From contig NC_023758.2 of the NCBI RefSeq assembly GCF_000499845.2, forward strand, positions 40,194,108 to 40,258,107: a stretch of DNA of 64,000 bases, written 5' to 3'. The notes beneath the pieces are model-generated. The model was not told the origin of the DNA. It was given only the letters and a program-made list of their open reading frames with translations, and made no database searches. Every line of letters begins with the position of its first letter. Position 1 is the stretch's first letter. The position numbers and the translations under genes are program-made. This stretch comes from Phaseolus vulgaris. Its lineage: Eukaryota; Streptophyta; Magnoliopsida; Fabales; Fabaceae. Positions 34,668 to 49,632 of the stretch are shown piece by piece.

Positions 34668-37589
34668 AATCTTTCAGCAAAAAATATTTAAATTCACTTT
34701 TTTTCTAATTTTGTTTCAATCTTTCCATTTTCTTTACATGCATTCTATTTTTAACATACATAAGAATATTATATTATAAATTTGTAATAATATTTAAAAC
34801 ATAGACATATATTTACGATAAAATTAAAAAAAATATGGATACACAACACGATAGTCTCTCGGCTAATATTGTGTAATTTATTTTGTCTAGTCCATTATTT
34901 ATAATATTTATTTAATATCAACAAAAATACATGTATATTATAGGTGTATTTACATTTTTTAATTAATATATATATACGTAATTGTATTTCTTTTTTTGAA
35001 TAATTAATTAAAAATCGAAAATAAAATAAACTAATATATATAATTTTATAAGAATATTATTAAAAAATTATGTAACCGTTATCTTTGAAAATAAAAATTA
35101 TTTAATGATTTTCAAATAAAGAAAACTTATTCAATTATTTATTTTATTAAATAAGTAAAATATTTTTAATTTATTAAAGGAAAAAAAATCAATTAAAAGA
35201 TTATACCAAAATAGTGTATTCTAATTATATAATGGTATAGATGTAATACATTAATTAATATTAATAAGTGACTTGCTTTCTTTTTAAATATTTGCCATAT
35301 TACATTTTAGAATTTAACTCTTTCATTGATATACGTGTTGATTTAAAATAATATTTTCTGTGATGGATAAACAACAATTAAGGTGCTATAATAATAATTA
35401 AAATCATTTACCACAAGAGCTTAAATTGTTCTCAAACATACAACAGAATGCTTATGGATGTTTCAGGCTATGCTTGCATCTTCTCGAGGCGCATAGATGT
35501 GGAAATCACTCAAATCTATTCCAAGATTTCTTTTAGATGGATGAGCTTATCTTTAATAAGAGGTTTTCTAAATATATATGTTTATTCATTTTTAATGTTA
35601 ACAAATTGAATATTTCTCTTCTTTAATATAATTCTTTATAGAATAATTTTTTATATAATTAAATTGTACTTGTTAGATTTGTTCTAAAGTTAGATATCCT
35701 TAAAATATCAAAATATTTTCTTCACAAATAATTAAGTCTAGTTATATGGGATCAAGTTCAAATATTTTACATAAATACGCATTGAGTATAATACACTCTA
35801 ATGTCAAAAGTGGTAGTTTTCTACATAGTTTATAATTTTAACTGATTTAAAAAGTTTTTTTCTCATTTGTTTAAAACCAATAATCAATGTCCAAAAATAG
35901 TGATCTTATTGTTAAGAATACTTGTATTTTTTGGAAACTTAAAAATTCAGGAGTTTAATGATATGCCAATAAAATCTCAATTTAAATATTCTTTCTCATC
36001 ACTTGCATTAACAAAATATCCTTATAATTTACTTGTATAATATGATATCAATAAAGAGTAAAACTATATGTTGAATAAACTATTTACGAATAAAGAAAAT
36101 AATCATTGTTTTAAATAACAATTTTAATTTTTTGAAGGCAAAATAACTCTACAAAGTTCTAAGATTTTTGAAAAAAAAAGTTATTATATTCAATCTCTTG
36201 AAATTCTTCCTCCACTTGAAATTTGAATTTGATTTAAAATAATCTATTTATATTTTTTTTTATCTAACATAATAATGCATCGGATATAATAGAATTGAAA
36301 CATCTCTTAAACACTCTATATTTATTTATTCATTCTTTTGCTGATAAAAATAATAATATTAAGAGATGCATTTATGATTTAATTTTTTTTTAAAGTAAAA
36401 CGAACTAAGATTATATAGTCTTGATGACACAATTAAATTAATACATAAAAGTCTCTCTTTTTTTAAGAGACATAAAGACACTATACCTTAATAAAAAATG
36501 TTATTTTTTTATGGACAATAATAAAGAAGGTTATAGTTATGCTATGTATATCATATGCTCCATCTTAGCTATAAGGTAATGCAAATGTTATTTATAGTCA
36601 TAAACAAGCATGTCCAATCTTTATAATCATATTGTCTCGATGCATTGACATGGTAAGTAAATGTGTTGCTAAAGATTAGGATCCAGTACAACCAAACCCC
36701 CTCCCAAATGTATTCACTTTCACTTGGAAGAACAACATACTCCTTACTTAGAAGTTAATTTGTTGTTAAAATCACCAATGAGTACCCATAACTAGTCAAG
36801 TTAATTTTTCAGTTTGCCTAAGAGTCTTATAAATGACTTCTTGTTACGTTTGGATTTTCACTCTATGTATGAGCACCACTATTTCTTGGACTTGTTTCAT
36901 TTTATCCATATAAACCTCGCCCATACAATCATTATTGAGCACTTGGAACATAATTTCATTTGTCTACAACTTTTTAGGATTTCCCCACATCTATCTTGAA
37001 ATTATTATTACCAAAATTTCATATATACTTTATTTATTATCTTTCTTCCCTTATTGACTACTACCAACCAATTCTTAATTCCTAACAAATCAATGCACCT
37101 ATTGAAGTAGTATATTGATAAATCAAATGATATGAACTTGTACTAGTTGGATAATTTAGAACTTCACATTAATTACGACTTAAAACATTAAATCAATATT
37201 AAAGCAGCGGTAACTTTTTTTATAATTTTTATAAAAGACTTGAAATCACCGGAATTAAATTTCATGAACTTGACACAATAACTTCCAAGCTTTAAATATA
37301 TAACTCTTTCATTCATACTCTTATCATACTAAAACCATAACTCCTTTGTGAAAAAAAAAAAGACAAATATCTTGATATAGAAATTATAAACCCTTAGTTA
37401 TTTTTACATGAGATTTGTAGGAGGAACAAGTGTTATAAATAGGGATGGTAAATAAAATCGCTTTGCCTTAGTTTTTAAATAGGAATTCTAAACCCTTATT
37501 TTTTTATTATTTGTTTTATGTTACTAGAGTTCATCACTTTTACCAACATAAGGGCTTCATATGAGGATTCCTTCCTAATTTATCCTTCC
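34668..37589. other. AT-rich intergenic DNA
   Basis: No gene recognised. The minus strand near 36800-37000 may hold further decayed Gypsy sequence, but no motif was firm enough to call. Confidence 0.45.
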
Positions 37590-37857
37590 TTGCAAGTTAC
37601 TTTGTCATTCCACACGTGGGAAAGAAAATCAACTATCACATTCTCATTCCCCTTCTTGTCTTTCACTTCCAAATTAAATTCATGAGTCTTGGCTTAAAAT
37701 TTGGCTTGGTGAAAATATATTTAATGATGACATGATTTGTGTAGTCAATGACTTTAGACCCAAGGAGGTATAAGCTCTAAATTCCATTAAGTGAATTTTC
37801 ACTCAAGGACACAATATCTTTTTGAAAGAAAAAGATATGGCCAACGGTATAGATTTA
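37590..37857 (-). pseudogene. Gypsy retrotransposon RNase H fragment
   Basis: The minus strand reads, with stops and frameshifts, YLLGSKVIDYTNH then 'KYIFTKPNFKPRL' and HEFNLEVKDKKGNENV. These align by eye with the Ty3/Gypsy RNase H region (family pattern: YLLG.KV.VYTDH, then K.KPRL, then EFD.EI.DKKG.EN). It is a short, clearly dead remnant. The upstream part of the same reading direction is probably continued at about 38238-38340, on the far side of an inserted CACTA MITE. Confidence 0.7.
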
Positions 37858-38237
37858 CACAACAAGAAAAACATCAAATAGAAATCAATTTTTAGAGACT
37901 AAAATAATTAGTTGCAATAGTAACTAAATTAAAAATCATAGTAAAAACTAAAAAAAAGAGTTTCTAAATTAGTTTTTATTATTGTTAAATAGTTTTTATA
38001 CTGGTATCTAATTAAAATCTAAAGTTTTAACTATCAATTATTTAGATTATAAATTTGGTAGCAAAAACCTTGGTTGCTAATTAGATACCAATTTAGAATT
38101 CATTTAACAATATTAAAAACTAATTTATAAACCAAAAAATTATTTAGTCTCTAAAATGGTCTCTAATTTAGTCACTATAACAACTAATTATTTTTAGTTT
38201 CTAAAATTGATTTCTATTTCATGATTTTCTTGTAGTG
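37858..38237. mobile_element. Palindromic CACTA-type MITE, copy 7, inserted in Gypsy remnant
   Basis: Starts CACAACAAGAAAAAC and ends GATTTTCTTGTAGTG with TTA on both sides as target-site duplication. Full-length palindrome with the family loop near 38040. It separates two pieces of a Gypsy-type polyprotein remnant, so it inserted after that element was in place. Confidence 0.9.
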
Positions 38238-39390
38238 TTAGATATATCTCACCTAATAATGCTTCTTTACATTGAGGGGCTTCAAATAGTTTCTCCTATT
38301 TCTTTTTGTGTCATACATTAAGCCAGTGATAAATGTTTTTCTTATAATTTTATGCAACAAATAAGAAAAAATTAATGATATCTCCTTTAAATTAATATTA
38401 TCTTTAATGAAATGGTTGTATTGTCTTCCAAATTCACAAAATTAAAAAATATTCATTGTATAAATATAAATAAGTTATGAATGTGATATGATAAATTAAG
38501 TAATTATCACAGTTATTTCCAAAATAATATAATTAAAAGCTTGATTTACATAGTTCAGCTGAAGTAAATTAGAAATTACTTATTTAAGTGTATCTTTTGT
38601 ACCTAATGTCCTCACTAACAGTGACAATATATGGTAATGTTACAAATATTCCTAACGAAGCCAATAAAATATTACCAGAAATTGAAATATATCTATATAT
38701 ATAATTATTTTTAAATAAATATGGACCCCTCTATCATGATTGGACGAAAAGTGGGTATCTTTAACCATATCAATATGATTAACATCACTTGACCTCATGT
38801 GGGGCTATAAGAGAGACTTTACAAATCTAGAATATGTCTTCTTAATTATTAGGTTGGTTGTCCAAAGGACTTAATTTATTCTATATATAGTAAATCTTTT
38901 ATATTCAGTTTTAATTACTATCTCATGATGGGACAAAAGCATGAGTTGTTCAATTAATTTAAGGAGTTCATAAATGGTCAAAGAGTTATTTCTTGTAACC
39001 ATTTCAATGTCAGTTATTGTTCCTCCTCTATACACAGTGTTACCAATAGTATTCTCATTTTCTTTCCTGCACCCCACGTACAATTGAACACAACAAGGAA
39101 CAAGGAACAAGGAACGTCACAGTTTGAATATAACAAGGAAAATCACAACTGAAATTTCAAATTTGTCTCCGCACACAGTTTCTCTCCACCTCTCATACAC
39201 ATAAATAAACATAACACATAATGACATACAAGAATACAAGGTTGCATGTCATAAAACATATATCTAACATTTGTCTCTAATAACCCACAGACACCATTAA
39301 ACATAACAAGAAACGACCAGCAAGAACACAAAGGTTTGCATACAACGAAACATATCTATCATATATATCTTAAATATTACGATCATGGTT
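38238..39390. other. Intergenic DNA, 3' flank of the B3 gene
   Basis: The first 100 bases may continue the Gypsy remnant. About 39060-39390 is probably 3' untranslated sequence of the B3 gene; a GGAACAA unit repeats there (near 39097-39113). Nothing else is seen. Confidence 0.45.
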
Positions 39391-42300
39391 TCAATAGGGC
39401 CACGTCTTGTAATCTTTCAAGTGATCAAAACTATGAAAACTATTCTCAATTTCGAAGATATTGTCAAGGCCCCCGTAGACATCTTCATCACTTATCCACT
39501 GGTTATTGCCACCAAAAGGTGCTGGTAGTGCAGGTGGTGCTGGTAGTGCTGGTGGTGTGGCTTCGATGGTTGTTTGGCTTGGTGCCCCGTTTCCAGCAAT
39601 GTTCGACAATTGATCACGTTCTGCTATATTCATACCTAATTTTGCTCCACTTGGAGAACTTCCACCACCATTGATCGAAGTCAAAAGGTTGTTAGCATCT
39701 TCAACTTCTTTCTTTGACAAAGACACCGCGCCTTCTGGATTTCTCTTTTTTCTAGCCCACACATACTGCTTCCTCTCAAAACAAATGGTTCATATGAGAC
39801 AGATACATAAAACATTGTGCAAATCTGCAAATTACTTGTCACTCATGCCCTTTTTTATTTTATTTCTGTACAAAAACAAGTTTGGAATTTTGGTGAAGGG
39901 AAGAAAGGTTAAAGTGCAGATATTACAACCCAAGTGTTTGAGATATTCACACAAGTTAGAATATATATGGGAACATATTTACTTATGTCGAATCCAATAT
40001 AATCAAAGAATCATGCAATCTAAAAGTGTTTAAAAGTGTGCAAAGATATTGCGTGAACTCTCATCCCCCAATATATGGCAAACAATAATTGTTCAATAAA
40101 TAATGTGTAAAGGATGCAAATCTAACCAGATTTTTCCTTTCGTCCTCGTAAATGGTTATCAAATCTCCCATTTGTAGTTCATAATGGTTCACTAAATCCC
40201 CTGTTACATTGGATTCACAAATAATTATTTATTTATGATGCCAAAATCAATACTGCTGTGAATATAACAGAAGTTAGAAAGAAAAAATAAATGGAAATTT
40301 ACCTGCATTTTCGAGAACATACATTCTACTTCTGTTATTGGACCAATACCTGTTCAATCAACAAGTTATATTTAATATCTTTTAAAATGGAAAAAGATAT
40401 CCAATAAAGAAATATAAAAAATTACAAAAAATATTTACTTGTATTTCAAGGTCCATATCATCCCAGAATAAACATCCTTGACCATAATATCCTTTCCTTC
40501 CTTGTCTGTCAATGGTGGAAGCTTCGCCTCAACCTCCCTCTATTTTAACATATGAACATATATCATCTTGGTTAAGGGAAAAAGTATATCACTTTTTTTA
40601 TAATCAGAAGGAAAAAGTTGAAGGCATTGTTAGACATTAAAATTGTTTTTTAATTATATTAAATTTTCAAGTTTTTTACTAAAAAAAGAAATGCATTAAA
40701 TAGTAATTGATCAATCACTATATAAACTAAGATAGATATTATTTTTTAATATCTATAATCGTTTTTATTAGTAATTAAAGTTTACAAAGTAGTGGCTAAA
40801 TTGATATTTAATATTAGTCTAATTATTTTAAATTATAAACTAGTATTTAAAGTAATTAGTAACTAAAATTTGTGTACTTAATATTAAATATTAATTTAAA
40901 AATTATTTTATAAATATTATTAATAATGAAAATTAATTTACATATCAATAATTTTTTAGTTTATAAAATAATATCTAGCATAATCAATATAATGACTAAT
41001 TATTTTTTATCTCTAAATTACACCACAAGAAACTCATCAAATAAAAACTAATTTTATAGACAAAAAATAATTAATTACCATATTGACTAAATTACATATT
41101 ATTTTAGAGATTACAAAATTATTGATATATAAAGTAATTTATATTATCAATAAATAGTTTATGGATTGGTATCTAATTAGCTATCAAGATTTTAGCTGTC
41201 AACTTTATAATATAAAGTAGTTGGTAGTTAATTAAATATCAATTTATAAACTATCTATTAATAATAAAAATTACTTTAGATGTTAATAATTTTATAGTCT
41301 ATAAAATAGTATATAATTTAGTTAATATACTAACTAGTTATATTTTGTCTATAAAATTAGTTTCTATTTAATGATTTTCTTATAGTATTAATTAATATTT
41401 AATGATTTTATTTTAGTATTAATTGTTATTTAATGATTTTCTTGTAATGTTTATAATAGTAGTAGAGAATATATAAAACAATTAATGAAAAGTTAGAGAA
41501 TTAATTAGAAGATGTTATATTCATAAACAAAATTAATTATATATCACTACTAGAAAATTATTAAATACAAACTAATTTTAGAGACAAAAAATAATTAGTT
41601 ATTATATTGACTAATACTATTTTATAAACTAAAAAAATAGTATATAAACTAGTTTCTATTATTAATAAAAACTTATAATCTAATTTCTAAATTGTTTATA
41701 AATTTTTATTAATAATAAAATCTATTTTAGATAATATTTTTTTAGTCTATAAATAACATATAATTTAGTTAATATAATAACTAATTATTTTTTATTTTCT
41801 ATTTAATGGTTTTTTTTAGTGTATATTGAAAATAATTTTTCACTTGAAGAGTATTTAGGTTTTTTTTCAAATTAGTAGTCCAAATACATTTATGATTAGT
41901 GAGATAAGCATAGTTTCTTTTCTTTTCCTTTATTTTTGTGCTAAAATCGATGTTCGGAAAGAAATAGTTATTGGGCAGCTTGGAGCATGAATAAGGTTTC
42001 TTTAGGTCAATGTTTCATCTTTATTAGAATAAAACAAAGAGAAAGAAAACCAAAATGATATACAAAGAAAATCGAAATCTTACCTTTGGGAGCACAATGC
42101 GACCTAGGACACTAACGTCACTATTCTTCAACTGCTTTGTGAAAACTTCCTCTAACTTCTACATTCATGTGGAAATAATTAAAAAATATAAATGAAAATA
42201 CCAAAAAGAGAAAACCCCACACTAGGAATGTTTAATGACAATAATTACTGCATCTTTAATAATTAATTTTCTGCTTAAAACTGACTAAACGTTGATAAAT

Positions 42301-42951
42301 GTTTCCAAAATAAACACAATTAAGATGATTCATCATCTCATCATTTTCTTTAAAAGACAAACTCTTAAAAAGGTTAGAAAATTATTGAATGGTAATTTTA
42401 GAAAACTTTGAAATCAATGAACAAGACCTTAATGCACACAAAAAAGGAATTCTGATTACCTTCCCATCTGGGCTGCAAAAAACAGCGAAAATTCTATCTT
42501 GGTTGATAGTGAGCTTTCCATCTGATCCTCCTCCAGGAACAGGTTGTTCCTTTATTATCCCTTTTGTTGGTACCAAAGGAGCCACAGGAACACTCTTACT
42601 CTTCTGTCTTACTTGTTTCCTTTTGTCCCTAGCAACTTTGCTAGTCAATGTTCCCACACTCTTTCTATATTCTTCTTCCTCTGGTTGTTGTTGTGACCAC
42701 CCTTGAACTTCAGAATTTGGTGCCCCATAAATTGCATTAGGTTGTCCTGTTTGAAGGGTATGCAAAGGATATTGGTTCACTTGTTGGAACTGCATGTTCT
42801 GGTCAAATGGAGCGTAATAAGGGTCAGGAAAGCCAACATGTCCACTGTTGTCAACAGGGAAGTTAACATTATTTAGTTCTCCCATGCTTCGTTGTTCAAG
42901 GATTAATGGGTTGGTGGTGGTTGCTGAAACTGGGTCAGGAAAGTTGTCCAT
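39391..42951 (-). CDS. B3-domain transcription factor, LEC2 type
   Basis: Six coding exons on the minus strand: 42951-42460, 42158-42084, 40539-40439, 40349-40303, 40200-40127 and 39765-39391, joined in frame to 387 residues. LEC2-type factors (with FUS3 and ABI3) bind RY elements (CATGCA) and drive embryo and seed-maturation programmes. Residues 105-119 (KVARDKRKQVRQKSK) are a basic B2-like motif. The B3 domain covers about 167-272: LKNSDVSVLGRIVLPKREVE, then 'WSNNRSRMYVLENAGD' and MGDLITIYEDERKNLY. The last block matches LEC2 better than ABI3 or FUS3. The acidic C-terminus (ISDEDVYGGLDNIFEIENS) fits an activation region. The exon pattern (six exons, B3 split by short introns) matches the AFL clade. 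The exon 2 acceptor could alternatively lie three bases further in, dropping one Lys. Intron 2 (1.5 kb) carries several CACTA MITEs. Confidence 0.85.
40677..41449. mobile_element. Older CACTA-type MITE, split by a nested copy (in B3-gene intron 2)
   Basis: The left end TACTAAAAAAAGAAATGC and the right end ATTTTCTTGTAATG are decayed family termini flanked by TTT on each side. Family interior runs 40741-41020, is interrupted by an intact copy at 41021-41387, and resumes with two right-terminus-like fragments (ATTTTATTTTAGTA ending 41418; ATTTTCTTGTAATG ending 41449). The TTT duplication is weak evidence in AT-rich DNA. Confidence 0.5.
41021..41387. mobile_element. Nested CACTA-type MITE, copy 8
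   Basis: Starts CACCACAAGAAACTC and ends GATTTTCTTATAGTA with TTA on both sides. It lies inside an older member of the same family, near that element's right end. Confidence 0.82.
41545..41821. mobile_element. CACTA-type MITE, copy 9 (short form)
   Basis: Starts CACTACTAGAAAATT and ends GGTTTTTTTTAGTG with TAT on both sides as target-site duplication. Lies in the same intron of the B3 gene as copy 8. Confidence 0.85.
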
Positions 42952-43041
42952 TCTTGAAACAAAGAGGCTTAATTTGAGGCTTTTGTGTTGTGTGGAGTGT
43001 GGTGTGTGTGAGTGAGTGAAATGAGAGTGTGGAGTGTAGGG

Positions 43042-43049
43042 CTTTTATA
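43042..43049 (-). promoter_or_regulatory. TATA box of the B3 (LEC2-type) gene
   Basis: TATAAAAG on the minus strand, 91 bases upstream of the start codon. The leader between them is rich in CACAC and CTC repeats, typical of plant leaders. Position and sequence are right for a core promoter; the start site itself is not known. Confidence 0.65.
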
Positions 43050-45749
43050 AGAAGGGGTAGGGATGCAGTGGTAGTAGTGCCAGTGAAGCAAACAAAAAAG
43101 AATGTAGAAAAAGCAGGAGGAAAAGAAACAGACGATGGCAGTGAATGAAGGAAAAAATGAAGCACATGGTAACAAAAAAGGAAAGAGAAATTCGCCCAAA
43201 ATGGGGTGAAATAGGTGACAGGTGGATGAAACGTTGTGGCATTGGAATGCCCATCCTTGTTGTAAATTTAGCGAAATGTAGTAAGCAAAACCACATATAA
43301 ACGTATGTTAAAACTCAAAAAGTGGATGTGCTGAGAGAGATGCAGCAGAAGAAAACAAGAATTGAAAATTGTGCTAGAGCACCCATTGCAGTTCAAGCGA
43401 GCGTTATGGTTCTCATCACCTTGCAAACTTACAATTGTGTATAAAAAAATACCCTTGTTTTCTTCATAAAATGACAAAATTTTTAAAAACAAACAGTGTG
43501 CGCCCTTTGTTTCTTGAGAAACTTTGATGAATTTCAGTTATAGAAAGAGATGTTAATAATAGGAATTGGTGTGGTCAAGTAGGAAGGTCTGAAATTTTTT
43601 TGATTTGGCTATGGTTGGAGCGTGGGGCTTGGAGTTTCATGAAACAACTCAGCTTATGTTGTTTGCCAACTAAGAATAGCTTCTCAGACCATAAAGAGAG
43701 AAACAAACTTCAAAAACAGACAAATTTTAGCTACCTAAAAAATCGATAAAAATTAATTCAGTAAACTACAGAAATATATACTTTAATTATAACTTTCATT
43801 AGATCACATGGGAAAAAATATTCTCAAAACATTTCCTGTTTTAAGTATGAGGCATAAAATTAAGGCCTGTGGGGTTTTTCTAAAACTTTTGAAACCTATT
43901 CTCAAATAAAAAGAAGAATAGGTGATACACAAAGAGAGATAAAAAAAAGATAAGAAGGAGTTGTAATTAGGGGTTTGAAAATAATGAATATACATATATC
44001 ATTACTTTTTAAAATATAATTATCCAAATTAATATATAGTATTATTTATTATATTCAAGCTGGATTATAATTTAAATATTTTATTATTTACTGATATTTA
44101 ATTTTTCTCTTATCTTTTTAATGTTCAATTTAATTATTTGTGTTTTCAAAATGAATAAAAGATATTCATTTAATTTTAGTTTAGAATTAACTTTGTTACT
44201 AATTTAAATATATTGGTGATTTAAAGCAACATCTCTTTTAACCGTTACAGTAGTTATAAATAAATGAAATAATTTATTAGACCAGTTATAAATAAAAATA
44301 TTATTTAATTATTTCAGTAGCATTTATTATTTGATTAATATTAAAAAATTAGATAATTTTTTATATTATTTTAATAAATATACTTTAAGTCTATCTCATA
44401 GTTTTAAAATTATATTTGTACTTATTATATATTATAACTTAATTATATATTTAGATTTTTAATATATTTTATTGTAAAAAGTTAAACATATTAAATGTAA
44501 TGATATAATATGTCCAATAAATCATATCTTATATTATGTTATATCATTCATTTTCCTCTCTTTTTTTCTTCCATGATCCAATCAATAAATTCAAATTAGG
44601 TAATGCGAACTCTAAGTTTAACTCAATTTTAGAATACTGACTTATAAGGTAAAGTTTGCACTCGATATAAGATCTCTAACACACTCATCCAAGTTGAGAT
44701 CTGTCAATTTATGTATGATATTATATGTTTATGAATAGTTTAATAACGACTCAATAGCAAGTGACATGATAAGTCAAACAAAATCTCGTCATGATAAATT
44801 TTAAATGTCTCTGATATCATAAGATCTAGTTTAACCTTATAAAGCTAACTTATAAGGTTAAATTTTTATAACCACTTATTACCATAAGACATTTTTGTCG
44901 TAAAATTTCTAACATTATAATATGTTATTTTCCATTTCCCCACTCTTCCTCTCCTTCTTCTCCTTCCACCATACTCATTTTTTTCATCCTTCCTCCTTTT
45001 TTTTTCTAGGCACTTTAACTCACAATTTACTATTTGATTACAATTATTGGAAATAAAAAAACTTTAATTTAACTAACGTTTTTGTTTGGTTTTTAAGATA
45101 TGAATAATTAAATTTGTTTTTTTTAAAAGAAAACAAATTGAAAGTTAAATTAAAAAGTATAATTCAGGTTTTCATGTTCTCTCCTCATTTTGTTATCACA
45201 TTGTTTTATAATTAATTTTATAAACATATATATATATATAATTTATTATTTATTATATAAAATAAAATAATAAAATATATTATTTATTGTATATTGGATT
45301 ATTACAATAAAATTTTAATTATATAGAATAAAAAATTTGAATTTACGGTTTAAGTATACTTGCTAGACTATTACTAATAAAAGAAATCACTAAATCTAAT
45401 TAAATATTAATTTAAAAATATTTGTCAATAATAAAAATTAATTTAGATAATAATAATTTTTAAAATTTCTAACATAATATTTAATTTAGCTAATATAATA
45501 ATTAATTATTTTTATATTTCTAAAATAATTTTTTATTTAATTTTTATTTTTTAATTATATATTGTGATCTTTAATATATGTAGAGTTTCTTCCTATTATT
45601 TTTTTTATTACTTTTGTTTTTCCCTTTTACATTTGTATCCTTATTAAGAATTTTATATTGTCACTTAAAACTATTCAATTAAAATTAAACGATTTATTTA
45701 GTGAAATTTGCATTTTTATATTGTTACAAATTATAAAATAAAGTACTCT
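43050..45749. other. B3-gene upstream flank and AT-rich intergenic DNA
   Basis: About 43050-43700 is less AT-rich and probably regulatory. Around 44610-44890 two direct copies of a 'gacttataaggt'-type phrase mark a degenerate dispersed repeat that I associate with legume genomes. About 45372-45560 resembles the right half of the CACTA MITE family without termini. Confidence 0.45.
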
Positions 45750-46094
45750 TACTACAAGAAAATCATGAAATAAAACCAATTTTTAGATATTAAAATAATT
45801 AATTGCAATAGTAACTAAATTAGAGATATTTTAGAAACTAAAACAAAAATTAGTTTATAAATTAGTTTCTATTATTGTTAAATAGTTTCTAAATTAGTAT
45901 CTAATTAGCAACCAAGGTTTTAACTACCAATTATTTAGTTTCTAAATTTGGTCTCTAAAACCTTGGTTGCTAATTAGATACTAATTTAGAAACTATTTGT
46001 TTTAGTTTCTAAAATATCTTTAATTTAGTTACTATTGTAACTAATTATTTTGGTATTTAAAAATTGGTTTATATTTCATGACTTTCTTGTAGCG
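45750..46094. mobile_element. Palindromic CACTA-type MITE, copy 10
   Basis: Starts TACTACAAGAAAATC (first base changed) and ends GACTTTCTTGTAGCG with TCT on both sides as target-site duplication. The arms are strongly complementary around the same loop as copy 2, and the sequence is closest to copy 2. Confidence 0.88.
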
Positions 46095-47233
46095 TCTGTC
46101 ATATAAAAAATATTAAAAAATTAATACTTTTATTTTAAATATTAATATATTAGTAGCATCTAAATATGTAAATATCATATCAAAGATGGATCAATTAGAT
46201 AATCTACGGGTACAAAAAAAATTGCTTAGATAAAAGTTGCAGATTTCGTTAGGTAAAAGTTTTTTTAAAAATAATAACCCATTTTAATACAAATAATGAA
46301 TAAGTAACCTGTTGCAAAAGACATTCAATTCAACCATTTGGTGATAAATACATATCTTCTTAATTAAAAACTTCAGTATTTTTTTATATGAATTAAGATT
46401 TTCAGTATTCTATTGACTAAGAAAAATATATAATTTTCTAAGAAATCACATTGAATATATCATATCAGGATGCATACAAAATTATTTTCATAAAAAAAAT
46501 GATGTGAAAGGTTATAAAAAATAAGAATGGTACTTTTGATAACTATACAATGAAATTTATCAAACACATATTATATTTTATTAGATGAAATTATATATAA
46601 GCGGTTTATAGAATATATTTTATGTTTGACTGGTTGATATTTTGTTACTTCTCACGTATCTTTTTTTGTCTTTATATAATCTATTATTATTAATTATCAA
46701 TATTATATAACTAGTTAACAGTTAATTATTTAATCAAAATATTGTTATAAAAAAATTATCCATTACTTGTGTTAACTAGCAATCAATAACCACTCATTCA
46801 TTGTTGCTGCAACGTTTATGCTGAAAATAAATAAATAAATAAATAAATTTCAATCATTTACTCTTAAGATGTCAAAATGAACATGAAACTTGGAGTATAG
46901 ACATGTGTGAGGGTGAGACAAGAAAAAAACCCAAAAGTCATCAAAGCTGGGAGCATCACCAGTCACGTTGATAAAACAATGTTCTAAACCAAAAGAATTT
47001 TAATCTTTTAAGTTAAATCTATCACATTATGAAGCCAGGATTTGTAAAGAAATTATAAATATAATTTAATGTACTTATTAACATAATTAATTATACACAA
47101 TAATAATAATAATAATAATAATAAATATTTACAATATAATTAATTATCAATTACATTTATTAAGATACAGCTTTTATTAATGTATTTTTTTATATTATAA
47201 TATAATAAAAAATTAAAATAATAAATAAAATAA
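46095..47233. other. AT-rich intergenic DNA with microsatellites
   Basis: An (AAAT)n tract at about 46826-46850 and an (AAT)n tract at about 47099-47125 are visible. No gene. Confidence 0.6.
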
Positions 47234-47527
47234 TTTAGGGTTTAGGGTCAAAAGCAACTAACTTTCAAATAAAATGTGAAAAGGTAGAGTGGATATTTTA
47301 AATTTATGGGAGTGCAATTAGAAATAACGAGGTAGCAGGAAGCAAAAATGATATAGATTACGTTTGCTCCGAGGAAGGGGGCCCAAAACAGTGAAGTAGA
47401 GAGTATAAAAGCCCAAACTTGCAAAACCCTATCTTTATTCGTCGTTACCGAGTTTGCCCTTATGTATTTATAGTTTCCAAAAGCACGCAGAGAGTTAGGC
47501 GCGGCGGGATCAGAAGCAGCTTGCAGA
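47234..47527 (+). promoter_or_regulatory. eS6 promoter with telomere-like repeat, site II and telo-box
   Basis: TTTAGGGTTTAGGG at 47234-47247 is two plant telomere units in tandem. GGCCCAAAA at 47380 and AGCCCAAAC near 47410 are site II-like. A TATA-like GTATAAAAG at 47403-47411 and a telo-box AAACCCTA at 47424-47431 follow. This combination is established for plant ribosomal protein genes and links their expression to growth and cell division. A further AAACCCTAA sits just inside intron 1 (47546-47554). Confidence 0.75.

Positions 47528-49632
<2,105 letters not shown>

Noticed and set aside
42935..43296. Several overlapping minus-strand frames upstream of the B3 gene
   Set aside because: They lie in the leader and promoter (pyrimidine-rich on that strand, with a TATA box at 43042-43049) and show no domain.
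3402..46094. CRISPR-like or viral repeat array interpretation of the recurring sequences
   Set aside because: The repeats are dispersed kilobases apart, palindromic, and flanked by 3-bp duplications, as expected of plant transposons and not of a spacer array.
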